Shown here in pieces: positions 17,177-26,749 of a stretch of 64,000 bases of DNA. The DNA is from an uncultured Pseudomonas sp. (GTDB taxonomy: Bacteria; Pseudomonadota; Gammaproteobacteria; Pseudomonadales; Pseudomonadaceae): positions 186,001 through 250,000 of the forward strand of contig NZ_CAJYVE010000010.1 of NCBI RefSeq assembly GCF_913777995.1, read 5' to 3'. The number at the start of each line of letters is the position of its first letter. Within the stretch, counting starts at the first letter, position 1. Below the pieces are notes generated by a model, which saw only the letters and a program-made list of their open reading frames with translations, was not told the DNA's origin and ran no database searches. The position numbers and the translations under genes are program-made.

Positions 17177-17220
17177 TGTGAGTAGGATTGTGAGTAGACC
17201 GGAAGAAAACTCTTCTCACA
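17177..17220. promoter_or_regulatory. Putative arm-type integrase sites, right end
   Basis: TGTGAGTAG at 17177-17185 and 17189-17197 (12-nt period, same as at the left end) and an inverted near-copy CTTCTCACA at 17212-17220. Confidence 0.55.
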
Positions 17221-17251
17221 TTTCAGTATTTAAAGGGGCTATACGTAACAA

Positions 17252-17274
17252 TTCGAGTCTCCCTCGGGCACCAT
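17252..17274 (+). repeat. attR: partial copy of the tRNA-Leu 3' end
   Basis: Matches 7191-7214 except that the GGGG run of the acceptor stem has only three G residues. Confidence 0.85.
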
Positions 17275-17627
17275 CTACAGGTTTGCAGATGCATCTGCAT
17301 CACAGCAAAACCCAACTGAACCGCCAATCTGGCGGTTTTTTTGTGTCCGCCGTTTCGCCTGCGTCCCGGCTACGCCCTGCCTCGCTCCATCACCGCGCCG
17401 TCCCTACCCCCTCTCTCGCCCCCTGAATCCAACCTACGGGCTTCGTCCGCGCCCTGCCCGACCTCGCCCGAAAAATAGTTGAGCAAAGAAAACTTGTACA
17501 AGGAACTTTATCTGTACAAGCCAAATCTCAACGACATCATGGAATGAAGTCAATAAGCCATCACCTCGACACTCATGAACGAGCCTGCCGGTGGGGCATT
17601 TCGTCAACGGCCAATGAGCAGATCATC
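17275..17627. other. Intergenic region between the element and the chemoreceptor gene
   Basis: No gene apart from the terminator. It contains a 16-bp palindrome TGCAGATGCATCTGCA (17284-17299) and, closer to the chemoreceptor, the palindrome CTTGTACAAG (17493-17502) with a partial copy CTGTACAAG (17512-17520), which could be an operator. Confidence 0.4.
17319..17343 (+). terminator. Terminator right of attR, probably the original tRNA-Leu terminator
   Basis: Stem AACCGCC/GGCGGTT and a seven-T run. Before integration it would have followed the tRNA gene directly. Confidence 0.75.
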
Positions 17628-19259
17628 ATGTTCTCGTCCCTGAGCATTTCCAAGAAGTTGTACGCAGGCTTCGGCATTGTCACCCTTATCATCGCTCTGC
17701 TCGTCGCGGTGTCATGGCATGGCTTCAACGAGGTATCCACCAGCGTACGCAGCAACATTCATAGCTATGCAGTGTTGAACCAGGCCGATGCACTGCTGCG
17801 CAGTCTGGTGAACATCGAGACCGGCATGCGCGGCTATGCGCTGACCGGAAAAGAGGACTTCCTCGATCCGCTCAAGCAGGGTTCTGACGACTTCGACCGT
17901 GAATTCGCGCAAATCAAACGCAGCACCGCCGACAATGCCGAGCAGCAGGCGCGCCTGGAGCGCCTGCGCAGCAACTATCAGCAGTGGATGAGCGAAGGTA
18001 TCCAGGGCAAGCTGGCGCTGCGCCGGGCCGTCAACGACGGCAGCCAGCCATTCAGCGCCCTGGTAACGGAAATCAGCACCGGTCGTGACAAGGCTCGCAT
18101 GGACGCCATGCGCCAGGTGCTGGGTGAGCTGCGTGACGCCGAGGTGGCTCTGCAGAGCCAGCGCACCGCGGCCATGGACGACGCCAAGTCATTTGCCCTG
18201 AGCATGCTGGTCGGGGGCGGTGCAGTGGCCGCTCTGCTCGCCGTACTGATCGCCTGGTCGCTGTCCAGCGCCCTGGTGCGGCGTATCAGCCAGGCTGTCG
18301 AAGTGGCCAAAGCCATTGCCGGCGGTCGCCTGGACAATGCCATCGAAGCCAAAGAAGGCGACGAAGTCAGCACCCTGCTGCAGGCCTTCGCCGCCATGCA
18401 GGAGCGTCTGCGCAGCATGATCGGCCAGATCCGCATGGGCGCCGAGCAACTGGTCAGCGCCTCGCAGAACATCTCCAGCGCCTCGACGCAGCTTTCCGCA
18501 TCGGCGCAGGAGCAATCCCAGGCGGCGTCTTCGATGGCCGCCACCGTCGAAGAACTCACCGTCAGCATCAATCATGTGGCTGACAACGCCAGCGACGCCC
18601 ACGCGCTGTCGACCGAGTCCGGACGCCAGTCCACCGAAGGCGGCAACGTGATTCAGAGCACCCTGGGCAGCATGCAGCGCATCGCCGACACGGTGCAGGC
18701 GTCCGCCAGCCAGATCGCCACGCTGGACCAGCACGCCGAACAGATTTCCAGCATCGTCAGTGTCATCAAGGGCATTGCCGAGCAGACCAACCTGCTGGCC
18801 CTCAACGCCGCCATCGAGGCGGCACGTGCCGGCGAGCAGGGCCGAGGCTTCGCCGTGGTGGCCGATGAAGTGCGCTTGCTGGCCCAGCGCACCGCCAACT
18901 CCACCCAGGAAATCACCGACATGGTGGTGAAGATCCAGCAAGGGACTCAGGAGGCGGTGGGCAGCATGGAGGTGGGCGTCACCCAGGTAAAGAGCGGTGT
19001 CGAGCTGGCTCAGCAGGCCGGCGAGGCAATCGTCAATATCCGCGAGTCCTCGGGCACTGTGGTCCGGGTCGTGGACCAGATCTCCCTGGCGCTCAAGGAG
19101 CAGAGCATGGCCAGCCAGGACGTGGCGCGCAATGTCGAGCGCATCGCGCAGATGTCGCAGCAGAACAGCCAGGCCGTAGAACAGACCAGTACCACCGCCC
19201 GCGCGCTGCAGGCCCTGGCGCAAGATCTGGAACGTCAGGTGCGGGTCTTCGTGTACTGA
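17628..19259 (+). CDS. Methyl-accepting chemotaxis protein (CHASE3-type sensor)
   Basis: Transmembrane chemoreceptor of 543 residues. An N-terminal helix (about 10-30) is followed by a helical periplasmic domain resembling CHASE3 ([23 protein letters not shown]), a second helix (about 190-212), a HAMP domain, and the signalling domain with hairpin tip [19 protein letters not shown]. The frame is open from 17544, but the ATG at 17628 gives the usual short cytoplasmic N-terminus. It signals to CheA/CheW. The ligand is unknown. Confidence 0.9.
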   Translation: MFSSLSISKKLYAGFGIVTLIIALLVAVSWHGFNEVSTSVRSNIHSYAVLNQADALLRSLVNIETGMRGYALTGKEDFLDPLKQGSDDFDREFAQIKRSTADNAEQQARLERLRSNYQQWMSEGIQGKLALRRAVNDGSQPFSALVTEISTGRDKARMDAMRQVLGELRDAEVALQSQRTAAMDDAKSFALSMLVGGGAVAALLAVLIAWSLSSALVRRISQAVEVAKAIAGGRLDNAIEAKEGDEVSTLLQAFAAMQERLRSMIGQIRMGAEQLVSASQNISSASTQLSASAQEQSQAASSMAATVEELTVSINHVADNASDAHALSTESGRQSTEGGNVIQSTLGSMQRIADTVQASASQIATLDQHAEQISSIVSVIKGIAEQTNLLALNAAIEAARAGEQGRGFAVVADEVRLLAQRTANSTQEITDMVVKIQQGTQEAVGSMEVGVTQVKSGVELAQQAGEAIVNIRESSGTVVRVVDQISLALKEQSMASQDVARNVERIAQMSQQNSQAVEQTSTTARALQALAQDLERQVRVFVY

Positions 19260-19447
19260 CCCCTCCCGCCAAGCCGAGGCCTGCACGGGCCTCGGCGATC
19301 ATCGCAACGCCAGCAACAATCCCGCCCGCTTTGTACACCAACCCTTCATAAAGTATTCACCGTTCAAGCCGAAGATTCAGACAAGCATCAAATGGCCACT
19401 TTCCTGCCTGGTCGTTTGCGTCTTTCTCCTTGGACGGTGGCATTCTG

Positions 19448-21388
19448 ATGAAAATAAAGAACAAGCTCATCCTCGCGTTCGTGCTGGCGGCCTTCCTGCC
19501 CGTCAGCCTGGTCGCGGTCATCTCCGTGCTGAACATCCGCACCCAGGCGGTGGATCAGTTCGTCGACGGCAGTACCCGAGAGATTCGCCAGATCGACGGC
19601 AACATCCGGCAGTTCTTCGATGCCAACGTGCAGAACGTCGACCAGATGGCCACCGACCCGATCTACACCTCGGCCAAGAGCCTGAAGAACTACACCGGCG
19701 CCGATGCCGCCAGCCAGCCGTTGCCGGCCGAGGCACAGCGGGTCATCGACGAGTTCGCCCGCTACGGCAAGAACCATCCGGCGGCAGCGATCCTGTCCAT
19801 CGGCCTGGAAGACGGTACCTACGCCAAGTGGCCAGACGACCCGCAACTGTCGAAGTACGACCCACGCGCACGCCCCTGGTACAAGGCGGCCATGGCCAGC
19901 CCCGGCAAGACCGTGCGCACACCCGCCTACTACTACGACAAGGACGCCGTGGCTCTGGTCGGCACCGCGCGGACCTTGCTCGACGAAACCGGCAAGGCCA
20001 AGGGCGTGTTCGTGGTCAGCGTCTCGCTGAAGAATCTCACCGAACTGCTCAAGAGCATCAAGCTCGGCCAGAGCGGCTACGTGATGCTGGTCGAAGACGG
20101 CACGGTGCTGGTCGACCCGCGTGACGCGGCGCACAACTTCAAGCCGCTCAAGGACCTCGGCGAACCTTATGCCAAGCTGGCCGCCACCCCCTCAGGCATG
20201 ACCGAGGTGGAGATCAACGGCGTCACCTACATGGCCAACGTCTGGACCTCGCCAGTGCTGGGCTGGCGCTACATCGGCCTGATCGAACGCTCCGAAGTGA
20301 TGGCCGGCGCCACCCAGATGACCTACCTGACCCTGGCCATCGTGGCCGTGCTGGTGGTGATCCTCGCCGGCCTGGCCGCCGCTCTGGCCAAGGTCATCGT
20401 ACGTCCCATCGGCCAGGTCAGCAGCGGCCTGCAATCGATCGCCGATGGCGAAGGCGACCTGCGCAACGACCTCAAGGTGCAAGGCAAGGATGAAACCGCC
20501 GAGCTGGCCGGCTGGTTCAACCAGTTTCTGGCGGCGATTCGCCAACTGGTGCAACGCATCGGTTCAGCCTCGGCCAACCTGCAGGATGCCTCGCACGTCA
20601 ACAGCCAGGTGGCCAGCGACATGAACCAGGCCGCAGGGCGTCAGCGCCAGTCGGTAGAGCTGGTGTCCACGGCCTTCAACCAGATGGTCTCGACCGCCAA
20701 CGAGGTGGCCCGCTCGTGCAGCGCCGCCGCCTCCTCGGCCGAGAGCGGCCATCAGCGGGTCACCGAAGGCAAGCAGCAGATCGAGCTGAGCACCCAGAAC
20801 GTCAACCGCCTGAGCCGTCGTATCGGCGAGTCGTCCCAGGCCATGGTCAAGCTCGAAGAAGGCAGCCGCAATATCAACCAGATCCTCGGCACCATCCGTG
20901 CCATTGCCGAGCAGACCAACCTGCTAGCCCTCAACGCGGCCATCGAAGCGGCCCGCGCCGGCGACCAGGGCCGTGGCTTCGCGGTGGTGGCCGACGAGGT
21001 GCGGGCCCTGGCCAAGCGCACGGCCGACTCCACCGGCGAGATCGACCAGTTGCTCAATGCGCTGGGCAACAAGACTCATGAAGTCGCTCAGAAGATGGAC
21101 AGCTGCCTGGAGCTGTCGCAAGCCAGCGTGTCTTCCATCGAGAACGCGCTGGACAGTTTCGAAGGCATCCAGCTTTCGGTGAACGAAATCCGCGACCAGA
21201 ACCTGCAGATTTCCGCAGCCGCCGAAGAACAGCACAGCGTGGCCGAAGAGATCAACCGGCACATTCAGCAGATCTACGACGAAGCCCAGCTGGTGGAGAA
21301 CCTGGCCAGCTCGGCACAGGAAGACTCAGGTCGCCTGTCGCAGCTGTCGGATGAACTCAACGGGCTGGTGGGTCGCTTCAAGTCTTGA
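19448..21388 (+). CDS. Methyl-accepting chemotaxis protein (dCache sensor)
   Basis: Chemoreceptor of 646 residues. A helix at about 5-25 leads to a large periplasmic double Cache domain (about 30-280; [45 protein letters not shown]), the region that binds amino acids or similar ligands in this class. A second helix, HAMP and signalling domain with [19 protein letters not shown] follow. I prefer the ATG at 19448 over an in-frame upstream one at 19430 because the protein then begins [15 protein letters not shown]. Tandem arrangement with the preceding receptor. Confidence 0.92.
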   Translation: MKIKNKLILAFVLAAFLPVSLVAVISVLNIRTQAVDQFVDGSTREIRQIDGNIRQFFDANVQNVDQMATDPIYTSAKSLKNYTGADAASQPLPAEAQRVIDEFARYGKNHPAAAILSIGLEDGTYAKWPDDPQLSKYDPRARPWYKAAMASPGKTVRTPAYYYDKDAVALVGTARTLLDETGKAKGVFVVSVSLKNLTELLKSIKLGQSGYVMLVEDGTVLVDPRDAAHNFKPLKDLGEPYAKLAATPSGMTEVEINGVTYMANVWTSPVLGWRYIGLIERSEVMAGATQMTYLTLAIVAVLVVILAGLAAALAKVIVRPIGQVSSGLQSIADGEGDLRNDLKVQGKDETAELAGWFNQFLAAIRQLVQRIGSASANLQDASHVNSQVASDMNQAAGRQRQSVELVSTAFNQMVSTANEVARSCSAAASSAESGHQRVTEGKQQIELSTQNVNRLSRRIGESSQAMVKLEEGSRNINQILGTIRAIAEQTNLLALNAAIEAARAGDQGRGFAVVADEVRALAKRTADSTGEIDQLLNALGNKTHEVAQKMDSCLELSQASVSSIENALDSFEGIQLSVNEIRDQNLQISAAAEEQHSVAEEINRHIQQIYDEAQLVENLASSAQEDSGRLSQLSDELNGLVGRFKS

Positions 21389-21416
21389 GGCGCAACCGCT
21401 ACCCGGCGTTTTGGGC

Positions 21417-22595
21417 TCAGACCGGCTGACGGCTGGCCACACCCAGGCGCGTACGGTCTACAAGCTGCAGCGTGTCGCGCCCGCCGCGCTTGGACTGGTA
21501 AAGGGCCTCGTCCACCTGTTCGATCAGCACCGCCAGGCTACCGGGCGGCTGGTCGAACAGGCTGGCGCCAATGCTCAGGGTCACCGGCTGGGGCGTGGAA
21601 AAGCTGGCCGATGTGACGGCATTGAACTGCTCGCGCAGCGCATTGCCGATGCTCTCCACCCGCTCACGCGAGGCGTGCTTGAGGAGAATCGCGAACTCAT
21701 CGCCTCCCAGACGGGCCGCCAGTGCCTGCTCGGGCAGCAGCGAACGTATCTGCTCACTGAGCGTGACCAGCAGGTGGTCACCGGCGGTGTGCCCGTGCAG
21801 GTCGTTCACGGGTTTGAAGTTGTCGACATCGATCAATAGCAGCGCCCCCGGCGTTACCACAGACACCTCATCGAGCAGCGCAGCGGCGCGGACTTCAAAG
21901 GCACGACGGTTGTACAGCGCCGTCAGCGGGTCGCGTGCGGCCAGGTGGGCCATCTGTTTTTCCCGACGGTGACGCTCGGAGCCGGTCATCGACACGGCGA
22001 TCAACATGATCGCCATCACCCCTTCGACCAGGGAAATCTGGATGATCTGTCCACGCAGCGCCGCCAGGTCGAGCAAGGTGCCAGGCAGGAACACCGACAG
22101 CCCCTTGAGCAGATAGAACAGGCCGTGAAGCAGCAGCACGAAACGCAGCTGCACCGCCCCGACACTCAGCGAACGGCCATGAGGCTGCAGCAACAGGCTG
22201 GCACGCAAAGCCAATGCCGCCACCAGCAGCGAATTGACCAACAACATGGTCTTCGACCACTGCGGCCCTTCCGGCAGCAGCAACAGCGCCACCCAGAACG
22301 GCACGATCAGGTACCAGCCTCGGGACAACCGGGTGTCGGTGAAGCGCGCCACGCCGAACAGGAACAACCAGTGCGCGAAGATCAACAGCCCGTTGGCGAA
22401 CCAGATACCCAGAATGAGGATGCCGCTGGTGCGCAGCAACGACAGGCCACAGCCCAGAAAGATGGTCGCGAACCCCGCGCTCCAGAACAACAGCGCCGGC
22501 GCTCGCACGCTGCGCCACTCGATGGCCAGGTGCAACGCTGCCGACGCCGCGAGGGCTAGAGAGAGGACCAGCATGGTAACGGGGTCGAGGGCCAT
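21417..22595 (-). CDS. Membrane-bound diguanylate cyclase (GGDEF)
   Basis: Makes c-di-GMP from two GTP. The 392-residue protein has an N-terminal region of about seven membrane helices (1-215, with LLFWSAGFATIFLGCGLSLL, WYLIVPFWVALLLLP and so on) and a C-terminal GGDEF domain (about 225-380). The active site RLGGDEFAIL is intact, as are DPLTALYNRRAF and DVDNFKPVND. There is no EAL domain and no obvious RxxD inhibitory site immediately before it. Convergent with the chemoreceptor and divergent from the PheC-like gene. Confidence 0.92.
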   Translation of the reverse strand: MALDPVTMLVLSLALAASAALHLAIEWRSVRAPALLFWSAGFATIFLGCGLSLLRTSGILILGIWFANGLLIFAHWLFLFGVARFTDTRLSRGWYLIVPFWVALLLLPEGPQWSKTMLLVNSLLVAALALRASLLLQPHGRSLSVGAVQLRFVLLLHGLFYLLKGLSVFLPGTLLDLAALRGQIIQISLVEGVMAIMLIAVSMTGSERHRREKQMAHLAARDPLTALYNRRAFEVRAAALLDEVSVVTPGALLLIDVDNFKPVNDLHGHTAGDHLLVTLSEQIRSLLPEQALAARLGGDEFAILLKHASRERVESIGNALREQFNAVTSASFSTPQPVTLSIGASLFDQPPGSLAVLIEQVDEALYQSKRGGRDTLQLVDRTRLGVASRQPV

Positions 22596-22873
22596 AGACT
22601 GCCGGACCTGTATCGGGAAAAAAGGGGCGGATTGTATGCATTTCCTGGGCGTCGGACAGCGAATTTTCCATTACTGCGACGCCCGGTGCCGGTGCCCGGG
22701 GTTGGACTGCAACATGGTAGTTCATCGCCGCCATTCGGGGCAGACCGATAGCAGCCATTTGCCACAAATATCCCGGCTTGCGAGCGGGCAGGCAGCATGC
22801 CTCGCCAAGGTGCGTGGCCCTGGCAAAACCGGCTACCCTGTCGGCCTTCATACCAACAAGCGAGTAACCGCCG

Positions 22874-23659
22874 ATGAAACTGCAAACCCGTGCCCTTACC
22901 GCCCTGCTGCTGGGGCTTTCCGGCCTGGCCCAGGCCGAGCAACCGTCGTCGCACCTGGACAAGGTGCAGCAGAGCGGCGAATTGACGGTATGCACCACCG
23001 GCGACTACAAGCCCTACACCTTCCTGCGTACCGATGGCGACTACGAAGGCATCGACATCAGCATGGCGCGCAGCCTGGCGCAAAGCCTGGGCGCCAAAGT
23101 GACCTGGGTGCCGACCACTTGGAAAACCCTGATGCCCGACTTCCAGGCCGGCAAATGCGACATCGGCATGGGCGGTATTTCCGTGACCCTGGAACGGCAG
23201 AAGAAAGCCTTCTTCAGTAACCCGTTGGACGTCGATGGCAAGATCCCGCTGGTGCGCTGTGAAGAGCAGGCCAAGTACCAGACCGTCGAACAGATCAACC
23301 AACCCTCGGTGCGCCTGATCGAACCGGCCGGCGGCACCAACGAAGCCTTCGCCCGTGCCCACCTGCCCAAGGCGCAGTTGGCGTTCCACGACAACAACAC
23401 CATCTTCCAGCAACTGCTGGACAAGAAAGCCGACGTGATGATCACCGACTCCTCCGAGGCGCTGTACCAACAGAAGCGCCTGCCGGGGCTGTGCGCGGTG
23501 AACCCTGCGCACTACATGCAATATGGCGAGAAGGCCTACCTGCTGCCGCGCGACGACGTGGCCTGGAAAAGCTACGTGGACCAGTGGCTGCATCTGAGCA
23601 AAGCCACCGGGGCGTATCAGAAGATCCAGGGCGAATGGCTGGCCATGCCTGGCGAGTGA
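22874..23659 (+). CDS. Periplasmic PheC-like protein (cyclohexadienyl dehydratase / solute-binding family)
   Basis: A 261-residue protein with a signal peptide (cleavage after LAQA, residue 21) and the SBP_bac_3 fold. It resembles Pseudomonas PheC strongly: TTGDYKPYTF, LERQKKAFFS, GGTNEAFARAHL, NNTIFQQLLDKKADVMITD and EKAYLLPRDD. PheC converts prephenate or arogenate to phenylpyruvate or phenylalanine in the periplasm. Glu195 in TDSSEALYQQ is at the position of the catalytic Glu of PheC (from memory). A solute-binding role without catalysis remains possible. No transporter genes adjoin it. Confidence 0.75.
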   Translation: MKLQTRALTALLLGLSGLAQAEQPSSHLDKVQQSGELTVCTTGDYKPYTFLRTDGDYEGIDISMARSLAQSLGAKVTWVPTTWKTLMPDFQAGKCDIGMGGISVTLERQKKAFFSNPLDVDGKIPLVRCEEQAKYQTVEQINQPSVRLIEPAGGTNEAFARAHLPKAQLAFHDNNTIFQQLLDKKADVMITDSSEALYQQKRLPGLCAVNPAHYMQYGEKAYLLPRDDVAWKSYVDQWLHLSKATGAYQKIQGEWLAMPGE

Positions 23660-24232
23660 AGCCCTCTGGCGGCTGACGTCATCCCCTCCCGCAACGTAGG
23701 AGGGGGTGGCGAGGCGCGGTGGGTAGACGCGGACTGGCAGGTGAAAAACGCCTTAACTCATCAGACAACTGGTTATTAAAGCTCGCCTTTCATCCGCTCC
23801 GTTTTTTCGAAAGTCGCGCCATTATTAGCCGAGAACCGCAATTTAGAGCCATCACATCACATTGAAATCATTCGTTACATCCTTGAATGAGTCTGTTAAC
23901 ATCGTACAACCCGTGATGAGCAAGCGGCCATAGTGTCGCACCTCGCTGTCCGAAGCCGGGCGATTCCCGGCTTCGGCACCCCGCTGCAAACGAACCACAA
24001 TGAGAGCGGCCAGCCAGGCCCGCCAGTCCTGTTCCCGAAGACCTCTCCCCTGTCATGCCCCCTCGTCGTGGACGTGCGCTTGCGCTCGCCCTCAGAAAAG
24101 GATCGGCAGGCCAGGCGATGGCCGGGAACCTGCCGCCAGCGTTGCAGCAGAGGGCAAGGTCGGCCATATCGCCACCTGCGCAGGCTTGTGCCGTCCGGGA
24201 TTTTCTTGTGAGCCGTCATAGGTGATCCCTAC
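23660..24232. other. Intergenic region before the gluconate dehydrogenase genes
   Basis: No convincing gene. A hairpin CCCTCC/GGAGGG lies at 23683-23706 after the PheC-like gene, without a T run. The AT-rich stretch around 23780-23910 is the best place for the promoter of the downstream operon, with a GTTAAC and a TTGTACGATG-type sequence (minus strand) near 23895-23908. Confidence 0.35.
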
Positions 24233-24952
24233 ATGCTGATAAACAAGCCGACATCGCGAAGGAAGTTCCTGCTTTCCTCTCTGATTGCCTTGCCTGCGCT
24301 GGGCGTAACCGTCAAGGGCCTGAGCGCCGCCGCAGCGGCGGAAATGATCGCGCCGGGCCTGGATACCTACCAACCGAGCTTTTTCAGCGCCGGTGAATGG
24401 GCCTTCATCCTTGCCGCCACCGACAAGCTGATTCCGGCCGACGGCCGCGGGCCGGGTGCGCTGGAGACCAACGTACCGGTGTTCATCGACCAGCAACTGG
24501 CTGGCGACCTGGGCAGCGAGATCTACCTGGAAGGCCCCTTCCCGGCCAACCCGCCGGCAACCATGGGCTATCAGATTCCATATACGCCACAGCAGATCTA
24601 CCGCAATGCGATCAAGGCGCTGAACGCCTGGTGCCAGGCGACCCACCGCGACAACTTCGCGGTGCTCGACGCCGCCACGCAAAACGATGTGCTCAAGAAG
24701 CTGCAAGGCGGCGAGATCGACTTCAAGGCTTATGGCGAGGACGTGCTCAAGTCCAAGCAGTTCTTCGGCGAACTGCTCGGCCATACCAAGCAGGGCTACC
24801 TTTCCGACCCGATCTACGGCGGCAACAAGGGCATGAAGGCGTGGATCGCCATCGGCTTCCCGGGCGCGCGCGCCAGTTACGTGGAATGGGTCGCCCAACA
24901 CAACGTCAAGTATCCACTCGGGCCGGTCAGCATCAGCGGCCAGCGCGGCTGA
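24233..24952 (+). CDS. Gluconate 2-dehydrogenase small subunit (subunit 3)
   Basis: Small subunit of the membrane-bound, periplasm-facing gluconate 2-dehydrogenase that oxidises gluconate to 2-ketogluconate. The 239 residues begin with a twin-arginine signal (SRRKFLLSS, R9-R10, then a hydrophobic stretch), which carries the folded FAD subunit out through Tat. FSAGEWAFILAATDKLIPADGRGPGALETNVPVFIDQQLAG is the family pattern (shown in part). It is first of three genes, 27 nt before the FAD subunit. Confidence 0.92.
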   Translation: MLINKPTSRRKFLLSSLIALPALGVTVKGLSAAAAAEMIAPGLDTYQPSFFSAGEWAFILAATDKLIPADGRGPGALETNVPVFIDQQLAGDLGSEIYLEGPFPANPPATMGYQIPYTPQQIYRNAIKALNAWCQATHRDNFAVLDAATQNDVLKKLQGGEIDFKAYGEDVLKSKQFFGELLGHTKQGYLSDPIYGGNKGMKAWIAIGFPGARASYVEWVAQHNVKYPLGPVSISGQRG

Positions 24953-24979
24953 TCCCCCCGAATACTCGCAAGGTTTCTT

Positions 24980-26749
24980 ATGGCAAACATTACCAATGAC
25001 GAAGTCGATGTCGTCGTCGTCGGCCTCGGCTGGGCCGGTTCGCTGATGAGCATCGAGCTGGCCCAGGCCGGCCTGAAGGTCCGCGCCCTGGAGCGCGGCG
25101 AAGATCGCACCAATGCCGACTTCGCCTACCCCAAGCCAGCCGATCAGTACGCCTACGGCGTGCGCAACAAGATCATGGCCACCCCCAAGGCCGCGGCGAT
25201 GACCGTCCGCCACAACATGAACGCCACAGCCCTGCCCACCCGCAAGTGGGGTGCCTTCGAGCCAGGCACCGGCGTGGGCGGCTCGGGTCTGCACTGGACC
25301 GGTGTACTGATCCGCCCGACACCCACCGATATCAAGCTCAAGACCTATGCCGATCAGGCATACAGGAAGGGCGTGCTGCAGGATGACATGCGCATCGGTG
25401 ACTACCCGTTCACCTGGGACGAGATCGAGCCATTCCTCGACAAGTTCGACCTGATCTGCGGCCTGTCGGGCAATACCGGCAACCTGCGTGGGCAGATCAT
25501 GGAAGGCGGCGACCCGTTCGAGGGGCCGCGCTCCAACCCCTACCCATTGCCAGCGCTGCAAGACACCCTGAACAACAAACTGTTCGCCGACGCGGCGCGC
25601 AAGCTGGGCTACCATCCGTTCCCCAACCCGTCGGCCAATGTCTCGCAGGCATGGACCAACCCTTACGGCAACCAGATCGCACCGTGCAACTACTGTGGCT
25701 ACTGCAGCAAGTACCCGTGCCTGAACTATTCCAAGGCCTCGCCGCAAACCGCCGTGCTGGATGCGCTCAAGCGCATGCCCAACTTCGACTACAAGGTCAA
25801 TGCCAATGTCCTCAAGGTCGAGCTGCACCCTGATGGCAAGACCGCCAAGGGCGTGACCTACGCCGACGCTGACGGCAACACCGTGTTCCAGCCAGCCAGG
25901 ATCGTGGTGCTGGCGGGCTTCCAGTTCGTCAACGTGCGCCTGATGCTGCTCTCGGGCATCGGCAAGCCCTACGACCCGATCACCGAAACCGGTACCGTCG
26001 GGCGCAGCTACGCCTTCCTCAGCAATGGCGGCGCCACGCTGTTCTTCAAGGACAAGCACTTCAACCCGTTCGCCACCGCCGGTGCCACCGGGCAGATGTT
26101 CAACGACGTCTCGCCAGGCAATGTCGATGGCCCGTCGCTGGGCTTCATCGGCGGTGCCAAGATCCACAGTTCCCAGGCCACCGGTGCGCCGATCGGCACC
26201 GCGCTGCCACCCGGTACCGCCGATTGGGGCAAGGGCTGGAAGGAAGGCATGGTCGACTGGTACGGCCACTCGATGAAAGTCAGCATCACCACCAGCTGCA
26301 TGTCGTACCGCGATCACTACATGGACCTCGACCCGACCTACAAGGACCCGTGGGGTCTGCCGCTGGCGCGTATCACCTTCGACTGGAAACAGAACGAGCT
26401 GAAGCTGCAACAGTACCTGCGCAAGATCGTCCTGGACATCACTCGGGAACTGGGCCCGGACAGCTTTTCGGAAAGCTTCCTGGCCATGGACGCGCACTGG
26501 GACATCACCAAGTACGTGTCGACCCACAACGTCGGCGGCGCCGTGATGGGCGACTCGCCCAAGACCAGCGCGCTGAACCGCTACTTGCAGAGCTGGGACG
26601 TGCACAACGTGTTCGTGCCGGGCGGTAACGCGTTCCCGCAGAACTTCCAGGCCAACCCCACTTCCATGATCGGCGCACTGACGCTGTTCGCGGCTCAGGC
26701 CATCAAGGATCAGTACCTGAAGAACCCTGGCCCACTGGTGCAGGCATGA
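24980..26749 (+). CDS. Gluconate 2-dehydrogenase FAD subunit (GMC oxidoreductase)
   Basis: Catalytic subunit of 589 residues. The FAD-binding motif VVVVGLGWAGS (11-21) follows a short N-terminus without its own signal, in line with export together with the Tat-bearing small subunit. GVGGSGLHWTG (98-108) and the C-terminal GMC region (STHNVGGAVMG...GGNAFPQNFQANPT) are intact. A Cys-rich segment (C236, C239, C242, C247) may hold an Fe-S cluster as reported for related FAD glucose dehydrogenases. The stop overlaps the cytochrome start. Confidence 0.93.
   Translation: MANITNDEVDVVVVGLGWAGSLMSIELAQAGLKVRALERGEDRTNADFAYPKPADQYAYGVRNKIMATPKAAAMTVRHNMNATALPTRKWGAFEPGTGVGGSGLHWTGVLIRPTPTDIKLKTYADQAYRKGVLQDDMRIGDYPFTWDEIEPFLDKFDLICGLSGNTGNLRGQIMEGGDPFEGPRSNPYPLPALQDTLNNKLFADAARKLGYHPFPNPSANVSQAWTNPYGNQIAPCNYCGYCSKYPCLNYSKASPQTAVLDALKRMPNFDYKVNANVLKVELHPDGKTAKGVTYADADGNTVFQPARIVVLAGFQFVNVRLMLLSGIGKPYDPITETGTVGRSYAFLSNGGATLFFKDKHFNPFATAGATGQMFNDVSPGNVDGPSLGFIGGAKIHSSQATGAPIGTALPPGTADWGKGWKEGMVDWYGHSMKVSITTSCMSYRDHYMDLDPTYKDPWGLPLARITFDWKQNELKLQQYLRKIVLDITRELGPDSFSESFLAMDAHWDITKYVSTHNVGGAVMGDSPKTSALNRYLQSWDVHNVFVPGGNAFPQNFQANPTSMIGALTLFAAQAIKDQYLKNPGPLVQA

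Larger units (their letters stand above)
7191..17274 (+). mobile_element. P4-like / capsid-encoding phage satellite integrated in tRNA-Leu(CAA)
   Basis: The element is bounded by near-identical copies of the tRNA-Leu 3' end (7191-7214 and 17252-17274). Gene order is integrase, unknown ORF, alpA, Icd/Ash-type gene with an antisense-RNA-like region, two small ORFs, CHC2 primase fragment, RecA-like helicase, two small ORFs, HK97 prohead protease, major capsid protein, then two cargo genes. No terminase, portal, tail or lysis genes are seen, which argues against a complete prophage and for a satellite or remnant. Both cargo genes and the ORF after the integrase look richer in A+T than the core. 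Confidence 0.85.

Noticed and set aside
7191-17274. Complete temperate prophage
   Set aside because: No terminase, portal, tail, holin or lysin genes were found and the size is about 10 kb.
23868-24219. Short open frames upstream of the gluconate dehydrogenase operon
   Set aside because: Several overlapping frames on both strands, none with a ribosome site or family pattern.
24092-26605. Very long (over 800 codons) minus-strand open frame over the gluconate dehydrogenase genes
   Set aside because: It is antisense to two genes with clear family motifs and reflects high G+C at third codon positions.
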